This document shows positions 51,909 to 62,415 of a DNA stretch of 64,000 nt, in pieces. The stretch's first letter is position 1, and each line of letters opens with the position of its first letter. The translations under genes and the position numbers were made by a program. Source of the stretch: Enchytraeus crypticus (Eukaryota; Annelida; Clitellata; Enchytraeida; Enchytraeidae). The stretch is from NCBI GenBank assembly GCA_905160935.1, contig CAJHZI010000430.1:802630-866629 (forward strand), written 5' to 3'. The notes under the pieces were generated by a model. That model searched no databases and had not been told where the DNA came from. It saw nothing but the letters and a program-made list of their open reading frames with translations.

Positions 51909-54131
51909 TGTGGTGCGGCGCAGCGCCGACGTCGCCTATCGGCGGCCGCTGCGTCGTCACCGCCGTCGGTCGCAACGGCGCCGCTCTGTCGAGAGGGCCG
52001 GCGGCCGACGTAAGTAGGCGGGGGGCGTCCGCCTCGGGCGCGAGAAAGGTTTCTCGCTCTGTCGGAGTAACGCTCCCTTGATATATCGAGAGAGGATCGA
52101 GTGTCCTAGTGGCACCTACTGTTACGGAGACCGGTAAAGAATGTCCCGATTCACCGCGACTTGGCGGATCATCTATCAGTCGATTGAGCGACTCTGCACT
52201 GTCAGGGGTTGGTGCAGAGTCTTGCTGCCATACGACGTTAGCATCTTCCATGGTATACCGTCGCTGACTACCAGATTGGAAGTACTAGTCGCGTTTATCT
52301 ATAGAACAAAGTAATTACGACAAACACAGGCAAAAACAGTCAAATTAACAGAATTATTAATCGTATATCAGTATTATATGTGTAAAACAGAGTCAACTAC
52401 GAACTCTATTGCACATAACTAAATAACTGTTTAGCGAGTCCTATCCCGCAAATTAGGTTCTTATTTAACTCTATCGCGTAATTGTCCGTATCAATGAGAA
52501 TCAATGAGAGACCGCCGCACTCGCCGGACTCGCCGGACTCGCCGTACTCGCCGGAGTCCAGAAACTGTAGACCCCGCCGCACTCGCCGGACTCGCCGCAC
52601 TCGCCGGAGTCCAGAAACAGGTCTTCTGACGTAGACCGCCGCACTCGCCGGACTCGCCGGACTCGCCGTACTCGCCGGAGTCCAGAAACAGTAGACCGCC
52701 GCACTCGCCGGACTCGCCGTACTCGCCGGAGTCCAGAAACAGATCTTCTAATGTAGACCGCCGCACTCGCCGTTACTCGCGGAGTCCAGAACAGTAGACC
52801 GCCGCATCGACGTGACTCGCCGGACTCGACCCGTCTACTCGCCGGGAGTCCCAGAACCAGATTCTCAGGGTAGACCGGCCGGGCACCAACCAAACACTCG
52901 CCCCCCGGGGGACCCCCCTTTTTTTTTTTTTCCGGGGGGGCACCGTACTGCGGAGTCCAGAACAGAAAGACAGTAGACCGCGCACTCGCCGCACTCGCCG
53001 GAGTCCAGAAACAGGTCTTCTGACGTAGACCGCCGCACTCGCCGGACTCGCCGTACTCGCCGGAGTCCAGAAACTGTAGACCGCCGCACTCGCCGGACTC
53101 GCCGTACTCGCCGGAGTCCAGAAAACGTAGACCGCCGCACTCGCCGGACTCGCCGTATTCGCCGGAGTCCAGAAACAGTAGACCGCCGCACTCGCCGCAC
53201 TCGCCGGAGTCCAGAAACAGATCTTCTAATGTAGACCGCCGCACTCGCCGGACTCGCCGTACTCGCCGGAGTCCAGAAACAGATCTTCTAATGTAGACCG
53301 CCGCACTCGCCGGACTCGCCGTACTCGCCGGAGTCCAGAAACAGTAGACCGCCGCACTCGCCGGACTCGCCGCACTCGTCGGAGTCCAGAAACAGGTCTT
53401 CTGACGTCTATTTAGGAAATAAAGAAATTGGTATGCAGGCAGGTGCCCATAAACGAACTATTACGGTCCTAGAGAATAAATTTCGAGAGCATTAGATACT
53501 GTATTCGACCAGCTGTCTCCTCACGACCTTGTTCCTAGTTAGCACAACATCTCCTGCGAGTTACTCAATAGTACTTACTATGAAGGATCACACTTACCCT
53601 CACCTGACGTTGATGGCTTCTCTGCACTCCCTACTTCCTGCCCGACCTGTCCTTCCGTGATCTCTCGTCGGGTTTCTCACCGACACGTCCCTCGTAGTTC
53701 TCGAAGGCTGCTCCTCGAGCGTTATCTTTACTTCCCTCAATAATTATCTATACTACAGATTCTATAACTATAACTATTATCTCATCACGTACGATGCTCT
53801 TAATATATCACTTAATGTATCGTAATATCTCTCTTAATATATACGTATACGCTTCTATCTGCAAGAAGCCGCCCACCGCGCTATTAATGAAACACTATTA
53901 GCACACGCGACAGTCACACGCTTGTTTATCGGACTGCCCAGATTCCCGCGCGTCGCTTCTCTTTATTTCACGCGTGATAGGCCACGCCTCCATAGACTAG
54001 CAAAAAGTCAGCCAAGCTCACACTGCTTAATAATGTCCAAATTATAAAACGAATCAAAGAAATATCTTAACTAATGGCAATGCCACTACATTTTACACGA
54101 ATCGTGTGCGAAGAAGCTAGAAATCCCTACA
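51909..54131 (-). repeat. 3' LTR (~2.2 kb)
   Basis: Plus-strand start TGTGGTGCGGCGCAGCG equals 62073 onward; the other end is ...CCCTACA before a C-rich (polypurine complement) stretch. In element sense it runs TGTAGGG... to ...ACCACA. The length is unusually large for the superfamily, partly because of an internal GC-rich minisatellite (52505-53405). The last ~340 bp in element sense are homologous to the start of the gag frame. The exact end could be a few bases either way (54131-54135). Confidence 0.85.
52505..53405. repeat. GC-rich minisatellite in the 3' LTR
   Basis: Nested units: CGCCGGACT/CGCCGTACT 9-mers inside ~45-65 bp units ending GAGTCCAGAAACAG and GACGTAGACCGCCG or TCTTCTAATGTAGACC. 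The stretch 52780-52970 is irregular with long C, T and G runs and may include consensus errors. Confidence 0.9.
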
Positions 54132-54145
54132 CACACCCCCACTCA
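54132..54145 (-). other. Polypurine tract of the LTR element
   Basis: In element sense a G/A-rich AGTGGGGGTGTG directly precedes the 3' LTR, where plus-strand priming is expected. Confidence 0.6.
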
Positions 54146-54245
54146 AGCGTCGGCACACGCCGACAAGATAAATGCCAAAGACTAGGGATTTCTGATTCCG
54201 TCTTCGCCGTTGTCTGTGCGTTGCGTTGAGAAAACGGTGCTGCTC

Positions 54246-55253
54246 CTACACCTGTGGTTCCAACGTTGGTGGAGGCAGGCACCTCATGCGTCCAATGAGG
54301 CTGTTTGCCTCTTTCAGGTGCTCTAGGGCCGACTCAACGAGACGTCGATCTCTGCTGCGACGCTGCAGTCTGTCCTCCAACATCCAACGTAAGACACCGT
54401 GATCTGCAGTGGCACATGAACGGAACAGTTTCTCCTCCACGGACGATCCATCCCACGACGTCGGGTTTAACGTGAAGGTTTCGTCAACCGAGCTTCTAAC
54501 ATGAGTCAGTTTCTCTAAGAACTTTCTTTCCAAAGCCTGTTCGGACTCACGAATTTGCAGGGCCTCACGAGCGGCCAACTCAGCCAGGTTTCTCTGCAGA
54601 CCGGGAAGGGCGACTTTTAGAAAGTCTAAAGCGTCCGCTTCGTCGAATGCCGTCTCTGCCAATTCCATGTGACGTACTAGAATCCCTCTAGCCGCTGCTA
54701 CGCGCTTTACAGCTTTAACAGGAGAACAATCCCACCGCTCAGGAGTCGAATCCCTGCTATTGAAGTCTTCTAATCGCTCCGAATGCGTCGATATCCGTTT
54801 GTAAGGCGCCCGCGTTTCCACGTCGTCTCCCGACTCCTGAATCGTTACTCCGCGCACGGCTTCAACGTCGTCCATAGTTAAGCCTACTAAGTCTCCCTCT
54901 CGTTCACCTTCGTGTACTTCCGTTCCTCCCTGTGCCGTACGTGGCCCCGCGACCGACAAATCCAATAATATCTCGGAGGATGAAGACACTCGAGGATCAC
55001 TTTCCATAGGGATCTCTCTTGATACATCTCGAGCGACAGACACGGGAATAGAGGCTTCACCTATAGGCGCCTGCGAAGGATCAGGAGCCAAACCTTCATC
55101 TTCAACCGACATGTCCACGGAGGTCGATGCTCGACGACCGCTACAGGTAGAAATCGGGGCATTCCTCACTAAAACGTGCGAGCCCAAAGTAGACGGCTGA
55201 GCTGCATCTCGCTTGTTCTTATCTCTGCCCGCAACATCCGTCTCTCTCATCAC
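54246..55253 (-). CDS. LTR-element accessory frame, 335 aa, unknown
   Basis: An open frame between pol and the 3' LTR in the same direction as pol. It encodes an acidic, S/E-rich N-terminal half and a helical C-terminal half (AELAAREALQIRESEQALER, then R-R-S-R-D-R-R-L-V-E-S-A). No TM or envelope-like motif is visible, so I do not call it env. It may be a structural or regulatory add-on of this lineage. Confidence 0.5.
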   Translation of the reverse strand: MMRETDVAGRDKNKRDAAQPSTLGSHVLVRNAPISTCSGRRASTSVDMSVEDEGLAPDPSQAPIGEASIPVSVARDVSREIPMESDPRVSSSSEILLDLSVAGPRTAQGGTEVHEGEREGDLVGLTMDDVEAVRGVTIQESGDDVETRAPYKRISTHSERLEDFNSRDSTPERWDCSPVKAVKRVAAARGILVRHMELAETAFDEADALDFLKVALPGLQRNLAELAAREALQIRESEQALERKFLEKLTHVRSSVDETFTLNPTSWDGSSVEEKLFRSCATADHGVLRWMLEDRLQRRSRDRRLVESALEHLKEANSLIGRMRCLPPPTLEPQV

Positions 55254-55421
55254 CTCTGTCGACCTTGGCTTATCCCTTCGTTGAACCTTATTGGGCGGTT
55301 CCTCAACGTCCCCTCAACAAACCTCGCTGTTCGAGTTATTCGGATGACCGGCAACTTTGTCGTTCTGTCGTTTACCTTCGTCCCTCCGGCCTTTAATCAC
55401 CTCCTTGTTTCGAGAGACACC

Positions 55422-55898
55422 CTAAGAAGAAGGTGCTTGGTTGATGTCCCCTCTTCCGCGAGCTTCTGAATTATCCATACCGCCACAACCTCTAGGTCGG
55501 CGGTCCGTCTCAGAGCGATGCGTCGAAGGCGAAACATATCCTCTGTCCGTCCGGGCTGTACGAGGCCAATCCGTGTGTCGACGCCTCCCGCGTTCCCTAG
55601 TGTATGAAGGCGGGACCGCTTTCTCTATGATAGGCATCACTCCTGACCTGAAAGCTGGATCGTGGTTCGACATCGCCACCAATCCCAATTTGACCGCCAG
55701 AGACCTGGCGCGCCTGACGACCCTCGCCCTTGTCTCGTGCTGTCGCCACAAGTGATCAGCCATGCTCTCGCCTCGAGTTCTGATCTGCTGGCACAAGCGG
55801 CACTTATACTGCCAATCGTTACTGCCCATATCGACCGGCTCGATGAACTCGGAGCCATCATCTTGAGGAGATGCATCTTGTCCGCCACCCGACATCAT
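55422..55898 (-). CDS. LTR-element accessory frame with C2H2-like finger, 158 aa
   Basis: The first half has YKCRLCQQI...MADHLWRQH, a C-x2-C-x12-H-x4-H pattern like a single C2H2/BED-type zinc finger. The second half is R/G-rich. It starts about 200 bp beyond the gag-pol stop. The family of this protein is unknown to me; a DNA- or RNA-binding role is inferred from the finger only. Confidence 0.5.
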   Translation of the reverse strand: MMSGGGQDASPQDDGSEFIEPVDMGSNDWQYKCRLCQQIRTRGESMADHLWRQHETRARVVRRARSLAVKLGLVAMSNHDPAFRSGVMPIIEKAVPPSYTRERGRRRHTDWPRTARTDRGYVSPSTHRSETDRRPRGCGGMDNSEARGRGDINQAPSS

Positions 55899-56097
55899 GC
55901 CCTCGAATCGCCTTACTGAAACCTGGTGATAAACTTAGAACATAGACACATTCGACCTTAATCATTACAAGGGTCGCGACACCAGTAGAGAACTTAATTA
56001 AGAATACAAAAAAAATGCTTATATATTTCAGAATCGTCAATTTAACTATAAAACTCCTTCTTTCGTTAACTCTAGCAACTTAACGCGATGCGGTCCG

Positions 56098-59000
56098 CTA
56101 GTCCGCTTGCGATCGACGTCGGAGTCTCGATTGAGTCCCTCGTAGTGAAAGAAGACGCACTCTTTTCCGCGATCTTTTTACTTGCTTTAAGGAAACGTCA
56201 CGACGAAACGATCGAGGATAGTGATATCGTAATGATACAGCGAGCGAAAGCTTATCGCTTACAGTTTTACGCCTAATCCTACAAAATCGTTGCGGCTTAC
56301 GAATCTCGTGCCGTGGTCGCAGATTAGATTTAAACTCCGATGAAACCATCGTTGCGGCGCTACTTGGTAATTCCGGACCACGTGAGGGACTGGATTCCGC
56401 CGGGACTGCCGAAAACGTGCTCTCAACGCTTGGTCTACCAATTTCTGTAGGGCCCTCTATTTCTGTTCCCAGAAGTTCCCCTTCCTCCGAAGGACAAACC
56501 TGCGCCACTTTAAGTTTATCGACCTGTACAACTATTACTCTTCTTCTGTTAACCTCTCTTATTGCGTAATTTAACGCGTTAATTTTCTTTACAATTTCGT
56601 ACGGTCCGACATAGTTAGACTGCCACTTGGGGGACAATCCCTTATACCGTCTCGGGTTCAAGTACCAGACTGTCTGACCTACTTTAAACTCTTGCACCTT
56701 GACGTGTCCATCATAGTCACGCCTGCGCACGGCCGCAGCACGTCCCAACGCTTCGTGAGCTTGTCGATACGCTTTTCTCATAACCTCCGCCTTATTTTTT
56801 ACGAACTCTGAATAAGTTTCGTATTTGACGGAATCTGGCGTATTACCATAGGCAATTTCCAGGGCACCTCTGTAATCTCTGCCAAACATCAGGAAGAAAG
56901 GAGAATAGCCCGTCGTATCAGTTATTGTCGAATTGTACGCCGTCAAGACGAATGGTAGCCATTCGTCCCAGTCGCGTTGAGAAGAACTTATTGTTTTTGC
57001 AAGCATAGCATTCAGGGTTCTGTGCCATCTTTCTACACACCCGTTGGTTCGAGGTTGATAAGGCGTTGTACGGAGTTTCTTGATCCCAAGTAGGCTGCAT
57101 AGATCGCTGATCAACCTACTCTCGAACTCCCTGCCCTGATCGGTAATCATCCTTTGCGGTAACCCAAACACACTGAAAAGTTTGTCCAACAAGCATCTGG
57201 CGACCGTGCTGGCTTCGTGATCTCTCACAGCGAAAGCCCATTCATACTTGGTAAATAGATCCATGGTTGTGACCATGTAGATATATCCATTACGCGATCT
57301 AGGGTGCGGCCCGGTCACGTCTACTGCTATCATCTGCCAAGGGCCCTCAGACAGTATCGGCTGCATTAAACCCTGTCTCGGCGGCTTACCTCTCCTGTAT
57401 CGGGCGCACTTCTCACATCTGCTTATGTACTCCTTTCCTTGCGTATTGAGCCCGGGCCAATAGAACTTCGTTTTGATTTTCGATTCCGTACGCCTGACTC
57501 CCAGGTGCGCACCTCCCCATTTCTCGTGAGCTGCCGCCAGTATTTCCTTCCTCTCAGGCAACGGCGGGATAATCTGTAGTCGTCCGCTGCCGTATTCGCT
57601 GTCTATCTTTCGATACAGCCTACCTTCTTTTACTACAAGACTTGGTCTCTGTAGCCACACACGTTGGCAGTCATAATCCCAAAGTTTCACCTCTATGTCA
57701 GTAGGTTCTTCGCCTCGGTCGATTAACGATTTAATTCGGGTGAGACCGGTTTCGGTAGTAGTATCAACCTCAACGCGCGTATCTTGAACACCCTGTCCGA
57801 TAATCGCAACTTCAGGAATTCCAGTGTTGCACACTCCAGTCGGTAATTCTTGTACACCGGCTCTAGACTCTGTGTATCCATCTTGCGACTCAGAATAATA
57901 GTGTGGGCAACCGGAACATGGACGCCGCGACATCCCATCTGCATTACCGTGTAGCCGACCAGGTCGGTGGTGGACATCAAATTGGAACTCCTCCAGCCGT
58001 TCCAACCAACGAGCTTGCTGTCCGACGGGATCCGGAGTTCTCCTAAGCCATTTTAATGCTGCATGGTCCGTTCTTAGCAGAAATCGCCTACCCAGTAGGT
58101 AGTGTCGGAAATACTTGACGAAATAGACTACAGCAAGGAGTTCCAAACGGGTAACGCAATAGTTAAGTTCAGACCGACTGAGTGTTCTAGACGCATATGC
58201 TATTACCCTTTCGTCCCCGTGCTGAATCTGGGACAAAACTGCTCCAATTCCTGTCAAGCATGCATCTGTATCCAACACGAAAGGATCTTCTTCAGTCGGA
58301 GTTGCTAATATTGGAGCAGAAGTCAGACCATTTTTCAAAGACTCGAATGACTCCTGACAATTCGCGTTCCAACAGAACGTTTTGCGTTTGACACTGGTGA
58401 GCTCGTACAGTGGCAAAGCGATTTCTGAGAAATTCTTAAGAAACCTGCGGTAATATCCGCATAATCCGAGGAAAGCCCTCAACTGATGCGCATCTGCCGG
58501 TACAGGCCACGTCTGCACGCTGACAATTTTCTGCGGGTCCGTATGTATGCCCTTCTCGGATATCACGTGACCAAGAAAGAGCGTTTCTTTTCGAAGCAAC
58601 CGACACTTCGACGGTTTCAACTTCAAGTTGGCTTTCCTCAATCTAGAAAACACGGCTCTCAATCGATCCAGGTGCTCCTCCAAATCTACGCTGAAGACCA
58701 CAATATCGTCGAGATACACTAGGCAACACTGGTAATTCAGTCCAGCCATCACTACGGCCATCAGTCTTTGGAAGGTAGCTCGAGCGTTGCATAACCCGAA
58801 TGGCATTTTACTGAATTTGAACAATCCCGCTCGAGTGATGAATGCTGTTTTGTCACTGTCCTCTTCGCTCAACTTTACCTGATGGTATCCAGACCTCAAA
58901 TCGAAAGTTGAAAACAACCTGGCCCCGGCTAGGGCGTCAAGGCAGGCGTCTATTCTCGGTAGTGGATAAGAATCCTTGACGGTAAGATCATTTAGATGCC

Positions 59001-62000
59001 TATAATCAACACAGAAACGGGCACTACCGTCCTTCTTAGTCACCAAAACCACGTTAGATGCCCAGGGGCTGTAGCAGCGCTCCACGACTCCTGCCTGAAT
59101 CATCTCAGTGACCTGTTCATCAATTATTCGTTGCTTCGTGATGGGTTGCCTTCGAAGAGGTTGCCGGAATGGTTTAGCACCTTTCGTTTCAATGGTATGT
59201 TCTACATCACGTGCTGTTCCCAGGTCTAGCGGACCCGTAGAGAATATGGCCTTGTACTCCGATAACAGTCGCATTATTCGCTCTTTTCCCACTTCTCCAA
59301 CATTAAGTTCTACACCTTCGATCATCATCGAGATACTTGGTGGAAGACCTCCCACTTCTTCCGCGACCACTGCTGCCGAATCATTTCGAATCGTTCTCAC
59401 TAGATTGGGTACGGAAGAATCCATGTCTGGTAAATGAAATACCTCTCTCACCGGTACAACGGGCGCTATTTCTTCTCCTCCCCTGATCACAACCGAATGT
59501 TTATTTAAATTCATCAAACGAACGTACCCGGTATCTGCAGAAGTCTCCAATAAAGTACTCGCAACTAGAACTCCAGGCTGACACTCTGTGGCCTCTGCCA
59601 TCACTGGGTCGCCTGGCGTTAGATCGAACTGGCACCCGCATAATTGTGCTCGGATAATGGCTTCGGAATGCGGAGCTACTGTCGCGGTTTCCTTTGCTTG
59701 CACGCGCATAATAGAGCTCTGTTCTCCACTACAAAGGATTATGCGCTTACCCCCAACTACCACAGCATTGCCCTTAACAGCCCAATTCGTAACATGTCTA
59801 CTCACCCAATCCTGTCCTAACAGAGCTTCATCTATGGACGGTGAGACTAGGGCTACTCCCGTAGTCTTCTTGCCGCTTACTATCAGTTCAAAATCACCCT
59901 CCCCGCTCACATCTAATTTGGTCTTGTTGGCAGCCAAAACCTTCTCCTCGCAACGACGTGTCGCCATATTCTCGCACAACTTCGCAGGTAATAGACAATA
60001 ATCTGCTCCGGTGTCGATCAGAAAGACAGATTTCCTTCCGTTGATATCCCCCACAATAAATCTCTTCATGTGCGCGGTCATAGTCGCCCTTCGATATACT
60101 ATTGTCTCTGCGGTGTCCTCGTCTCCAGACCTTCTTCCGTTAAGCTCCGCCGTATTTTTCTCATCCGTACCCCCTTCTCTCAAATCTCTCCTACCCGCTA
60201 CAAGTCTTTCACGGTTAGGGGCCGACGGGCATAAGGCAGCTCGGTGACCTCTCCCGTGACAGTTGTAACATGTCATTCTGTCGTCTGTCACTCGCTCTCG
60301 ACGCGGTTCTTTTTCGTGTCTTTCTAGCCTCGTTTGCCCCTTTTTACTGTTACAGTTTTTTCGGACATGTCCAGTCTGCCCGCAATTGAAACACGTTATG
60401 GTATTACGCTCGACCTTCCGGAATGCGTTTGTGAACGCCTCTTCAGGGGCTTCCGCACTCCGCACGCGGCCGTCGTATCGATGGAACTCTTCTACCTTCT
60501 TGCTCTTGTTCCCAAATACCGCACGATGATTAGCTTCCAGCTCTTCCGCTATATCGTACGCCTTCGTAAGGGTAGTGGGCCGATGGTCCTTAATTTTCAC
60601 TTGAAGTGGCGGATTGTTGAGAGCTCCGATAAAAGTATCTACAGCTATCGACTGCACGGTCTCGGACCACGGATCCAAATAAGCTAAGGGTAATAACCTC
60701 CGCACCCCCAGGTACACGTCACGAATATCCTGACCCTCCGTCCTTCTTAAACCCGTCAACTCCGACCGGTAGATGCTTCGCTGCCCCCTGACGCCAAACC
60801 TTTCTTCTAGCCGGTCAACAAGTTCCTCATAGCAAGAAGGGCAACCTCCATCCGCCAGGACCAATGCCGCTGACCCGACGAGAGACATTGACAGATGAAT
60901 AAATTTCTCATTTTCGCTCCATTGATTATATTGAGCACACAAATCCACCTGATTAAGAAACACACTGAGCGGATAAGAACCGTCATAGCGATTAATCTTC
61001 ACCGAACTCGAGCTGCTATTAGCTGGGTTCCGAGCGATCACCGACGATCTATAATCGTCCTCGATATCCCGCCGACCATGTTCTCGATCAGCGTATCGGC
61101 TGTATGTTGATTGACCTCCACAATAAGGTTCCTCCGCTCTGTCGACCCCCCAGCTCCGAGAGGGGCGATAGCTGTACGATGGGCCTACCGGTACTCCCGT
61201 GCGTTTGTCCCATTCTTCCTCGTATCGATTCCAGCCCGATGCGTGTCCCACCGCCCGGTTGCTAGTCTGTGACAAATAATCAGAAGTCTTCATCAACCCA
61301 CCTCCATGCCTGCACTTACCGGAAAGAGTCTCCGTGCGGCGGCTCGGTGGCATCAACACCTCTTCGCGTTGAGGGTATGCCATGTAGTCAGTACACGGAA
61401 TTGAATGATTTCTCCAAACCTGATTATCTCGCTTCGGGAATATCCACTCCCTTGACGGTTCCCTCGATCGCCGCTCACGCCCGCTGCTCGTAGGTGCATT
61501 ATACTGGCAGTTAGACGGATCAGGAGAGTTTCTCCTTCCCGCAGGTTTCTCTTCGGTGCAGTTCCGAGTCCAGCCGATCTGTCCACGTTCTATCTCCGCG
61601 TTCTCTACGTGTCCACGGCGTGCTACCCTACATTCGTACTCATGCCCGCCGATGGCTTCACCTTTACCGCAAGGAAGGACAGTATCATTCCCCTGTCTCC
61701 AAATTCTACCTCCCTCATAGGTATCTCCTCTTGTACCGCTTCCGTCCCTATTATTCCAACTCGCTCCCGCCGTGGTCGTGGTCTGTGTCTCATATGATCC
61801 TCTCCCGGAGTTATAGCCATCTCCGTCACATCCCTCGGCTTCTGCGTCCGCTGACACCCAGACCATTCTAGATCCACAGGACTTCCGGAAGAGCACTTCG
61901 TCTCCGTCATTCTTCCACTTCAATCCTTCGGGAGAAGTGTAATCTCCAGTCTTCGCTCTGTCTGATCTCCTAGAACCCACATCCGAACACACTCCGCCGT

Positions 62001-62415
62001 AGTTTTCCTCCCGGAATCTACCTCTCTCTACGGAGCTCACATCCGACAAATATACCCCACTTCTGGTACCATTGTGGTGCGGCGCAGCGCCGACGTCGCC
62101 TATCGGCGGCCGCTGCGTCGTCACCGCCGTCGGTCGCAACGGCGCCGCTCTGTCGAGAGGGCCGGCGGCCGGCGTAAGTAGGCGGGGGGCGTCCGCCTCG
62201 GGCGCGAGAAAGGTTTCTCGCTCTGTCGGAGTAACGCTCCCTTGATATATCGAGAGAGGATCGAGTGTCCTAGTAGCACCTACTGTCACGGAGACCGGTA
62301 AAGAATGTCGCGATTCACCGCGACTTGACGGATCATCTATCAGTCGATTGAGCGACTCTGCACTGTCAGGGGTTGGTGCAGAGTCTTGCTGCCATACGAC
62401 GTTAGCATCTTCCAT
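56098..62415 (-). CDS. Gag-Pol polyprotein of the Ty3/gypsy element, 2105 codons
   Basis: One continuous frame. Residues about 1-460 are S/R/G-rich with no known fold. A retrotransposon capsid-like region spans about 470-630 (FLNQVDLCAQYN, ELVDRLEERFG). Two CCHC knuckles lie at about 675-688 (CFNCGQTGHVRKNC) and 716-729 (CYNCHGRGHRAALC). The protease has LIDTGAD at about 799. RT covers about 1090-1290, with the YLDD catalytic box near 1234. RNase H follows (LDTDACLTGIGAVL), then an integrase H2C2 finger (about 1610-1660), the D-D-E core and a GPY/F-type end (YVGPYEIVKKI). The protein order PR-RT-RH-IN with a GPY/F module is that of Ty3/gypsy. The frame starts about 340 bp inside the LTR and reads through the primer-binding site. 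Confidence 0.92.
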   Translation of the reverse strand: MEDANVVWQQDSAPTPDSAESLNRLIDDPSSRGESRHSLPVSVTVGATRTLDPLSIYQGSVTPTERETFLAPEADAPRLLTPAAGPLDRAAPLRPTAVTTQRPPIGDVGAAPHHNGTRSGVYLSDVSSVERGRFREENYGGVCSDVGSRRSDRAKTGDYTSPEGLKWKNDGDEVLFRKSCGSRMVWVSADAEAEGCDGDGYNSGRGSYETQTTTTAGASWNNRDGSGTRGDTYEGGRIWRQGNDTVLPCGKGEAIGGHEYECRVARRGHVENAEIERGQIGWTRNCTEEKPAGRRNSPDPSNCQYNAPTSSGRERRSREPSREWIFPKRDNQVWRNHSIPCTDYMAYPQREEVLMPPSRRTETLSGKCRHGGGLMKTSDYLSQTSNRAVGHASGWNRYEEEWDKRTGVPVGPSYSYRPSRSWGVDRAEEPYCGGQSTYSRYADREHGRRDIEDDYRSSVIARNPANSSSSSVKINRYDGSYPLSVFLNQVDLCAQYNQWSENEKFIHLSMSLVGSAALVLADGGCPSCYEELVDRLEERFGVRGQRSIYRSELTGLRRTEGQDIRDVYLGVRRLLPLAYLDPWSETVQSIAVDTFIGALNNPPLQVKIKDHRPTTLTKAYDIAEELEANHRAVFGNKSKKVEEFHRYDGRVRSAEAPEEAFTNAFRKVERNTITCFNCGQTGHVRKNCNSKKGQTRLERHEKEPRRERVTDDRMTCYNCHGRGHRAALCPSAPNRERLVAGRRDLREGGTDEKNTAELNGRRSGDEDTAETIVYRRATMTAHMKRFIVGDINGRKSVFLIDTGADYCLLPAKLCENMATRRCEEKVLAANKTKLDVSGEGDFELIVSGKKTTGVALVSPSIDEALLGQDWVSRHVTNWAVKGNAVVVGGKRIILCSGEQSSIMRVQAKETATVAPHSEAIIRAQLCGCQFDLTPGDPVMAEATECQPGVLVASTLLETSADTGYVRLMNLNKHSVVIRGGEEIAPVVPVREVFHLPDMDSSVPNLVRTIRNDSAAVVAEEVGGLPPSISMMIEGVELNVGEVGKERIMRLLSEYKAIFSTGPLDLGTARDVEHTIETKGAKPFRQPLRRQPITKQRIIDEQVTEMIQAGVVERCYSPWASNVVLVTKKDGSARFCVDYRHLNDLTVKDSYPLPRIDACLDALAGARLFSTFDLRSGYHQVKLSEEDSDKTAFITRAGLFKFSKMPFGLCNARATFQRLMAVVMAGLNYQCCLVYLDDIVVFSVDLEEHLDRLRAVFSRLRKANLKLKPSKCRLLRKETLFLGHVISEKGIHTDPQKIVSVQTWPVPADAHQLRAFLGLCGYYRRFLKNFSEIALPLYELTSVKRKTFCWNANCQESFESLKNGLTSAPILATPTEEDPFVLDTDACLTGIGAVLSQIQHGDERVIAYASRTLSRSELNYCVTRLELLAVVYFVKYFRHYLLGRRFLLRTDHAALKWLRRTPDPVGQQARWLERLEEFQFDVHHRPGRLHGNADGMSRRPCSGCPHYYSESQDGYTESRAGVQELPTGVCNTGIPEVAIIGQGVQDTRVEVDTTTETGLTRIKSLIDRGEEPTDIEVKLWDYDCQRVWLQRPSLVVKEGRLYRKIDSEYGSGRLQIIPPLPERKEILAAAHEKWGGAHLGVRRTESKIKTKFYWPGLNTQGKEYISRCEKCARYRRGKPPRQGLMQPILSEGPWQMIAVDVTGPHPRSRNGYIYMVTTMDLFTKYEWAFAVRDHEASTVARCLLDKLFSVFGLPQRMITDQGREFESRLISDLCSLLGIKKLRTTPYQPRTNGCVERWHRTLNAMLAKTISSSQRDWDEWLPFVLTAYNSTITDTTGYSPFFLMFGRDYRGALEIAYGNTPDSVKYETYSEFVKNKAEVMRKAYRQAHEALGRAAAVRRRDYDGHVKVQEFKVGQTVWYLNPRRYKGLSPKWQSNYVGPYEIVKKINALNYAIREVNRRRVIVVQVDKLKVAQVCPSEEGELLGTEIEGPTEIGRPSVESTFSAVPAESSPSRGPELPSSAATMVSSEFKSNLRPRHEIRKPQRFCRIRRKTVSDKLSLAVSLRYHYPRSFRRDVSLKQVKRSRKRVRLLSLRGTQSRLRRRSQAD
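62054..62071 (-). other. Primer-binding site, tRNA-Leu-like
   Basis: In element sense TGGTACCAGAAGTGGGGT lies one base inside the 5' LTR. It would pair with a tRNA 3' end ACCCCACTTCTGGTACCA, the form of animal tRNA-Leu (UAA type). The assignment is from memory of tRNA ends. Confidence 0.65.

Noticed and set aside
52491-53463. Frames of 70-250 codons in the LTR minisatellites (also 62646-63463)
   Set aside because: The repeat is free of stops in several frames on both strands; no coding evidence.
58996-60687. Plus-strand ORFs antisense to gag-pol (59108-59437, 59588-60001, 60334-60687)
   Set aside because: Overlap the well-supported Ty3/gypsy coding frame and resemble no protein.
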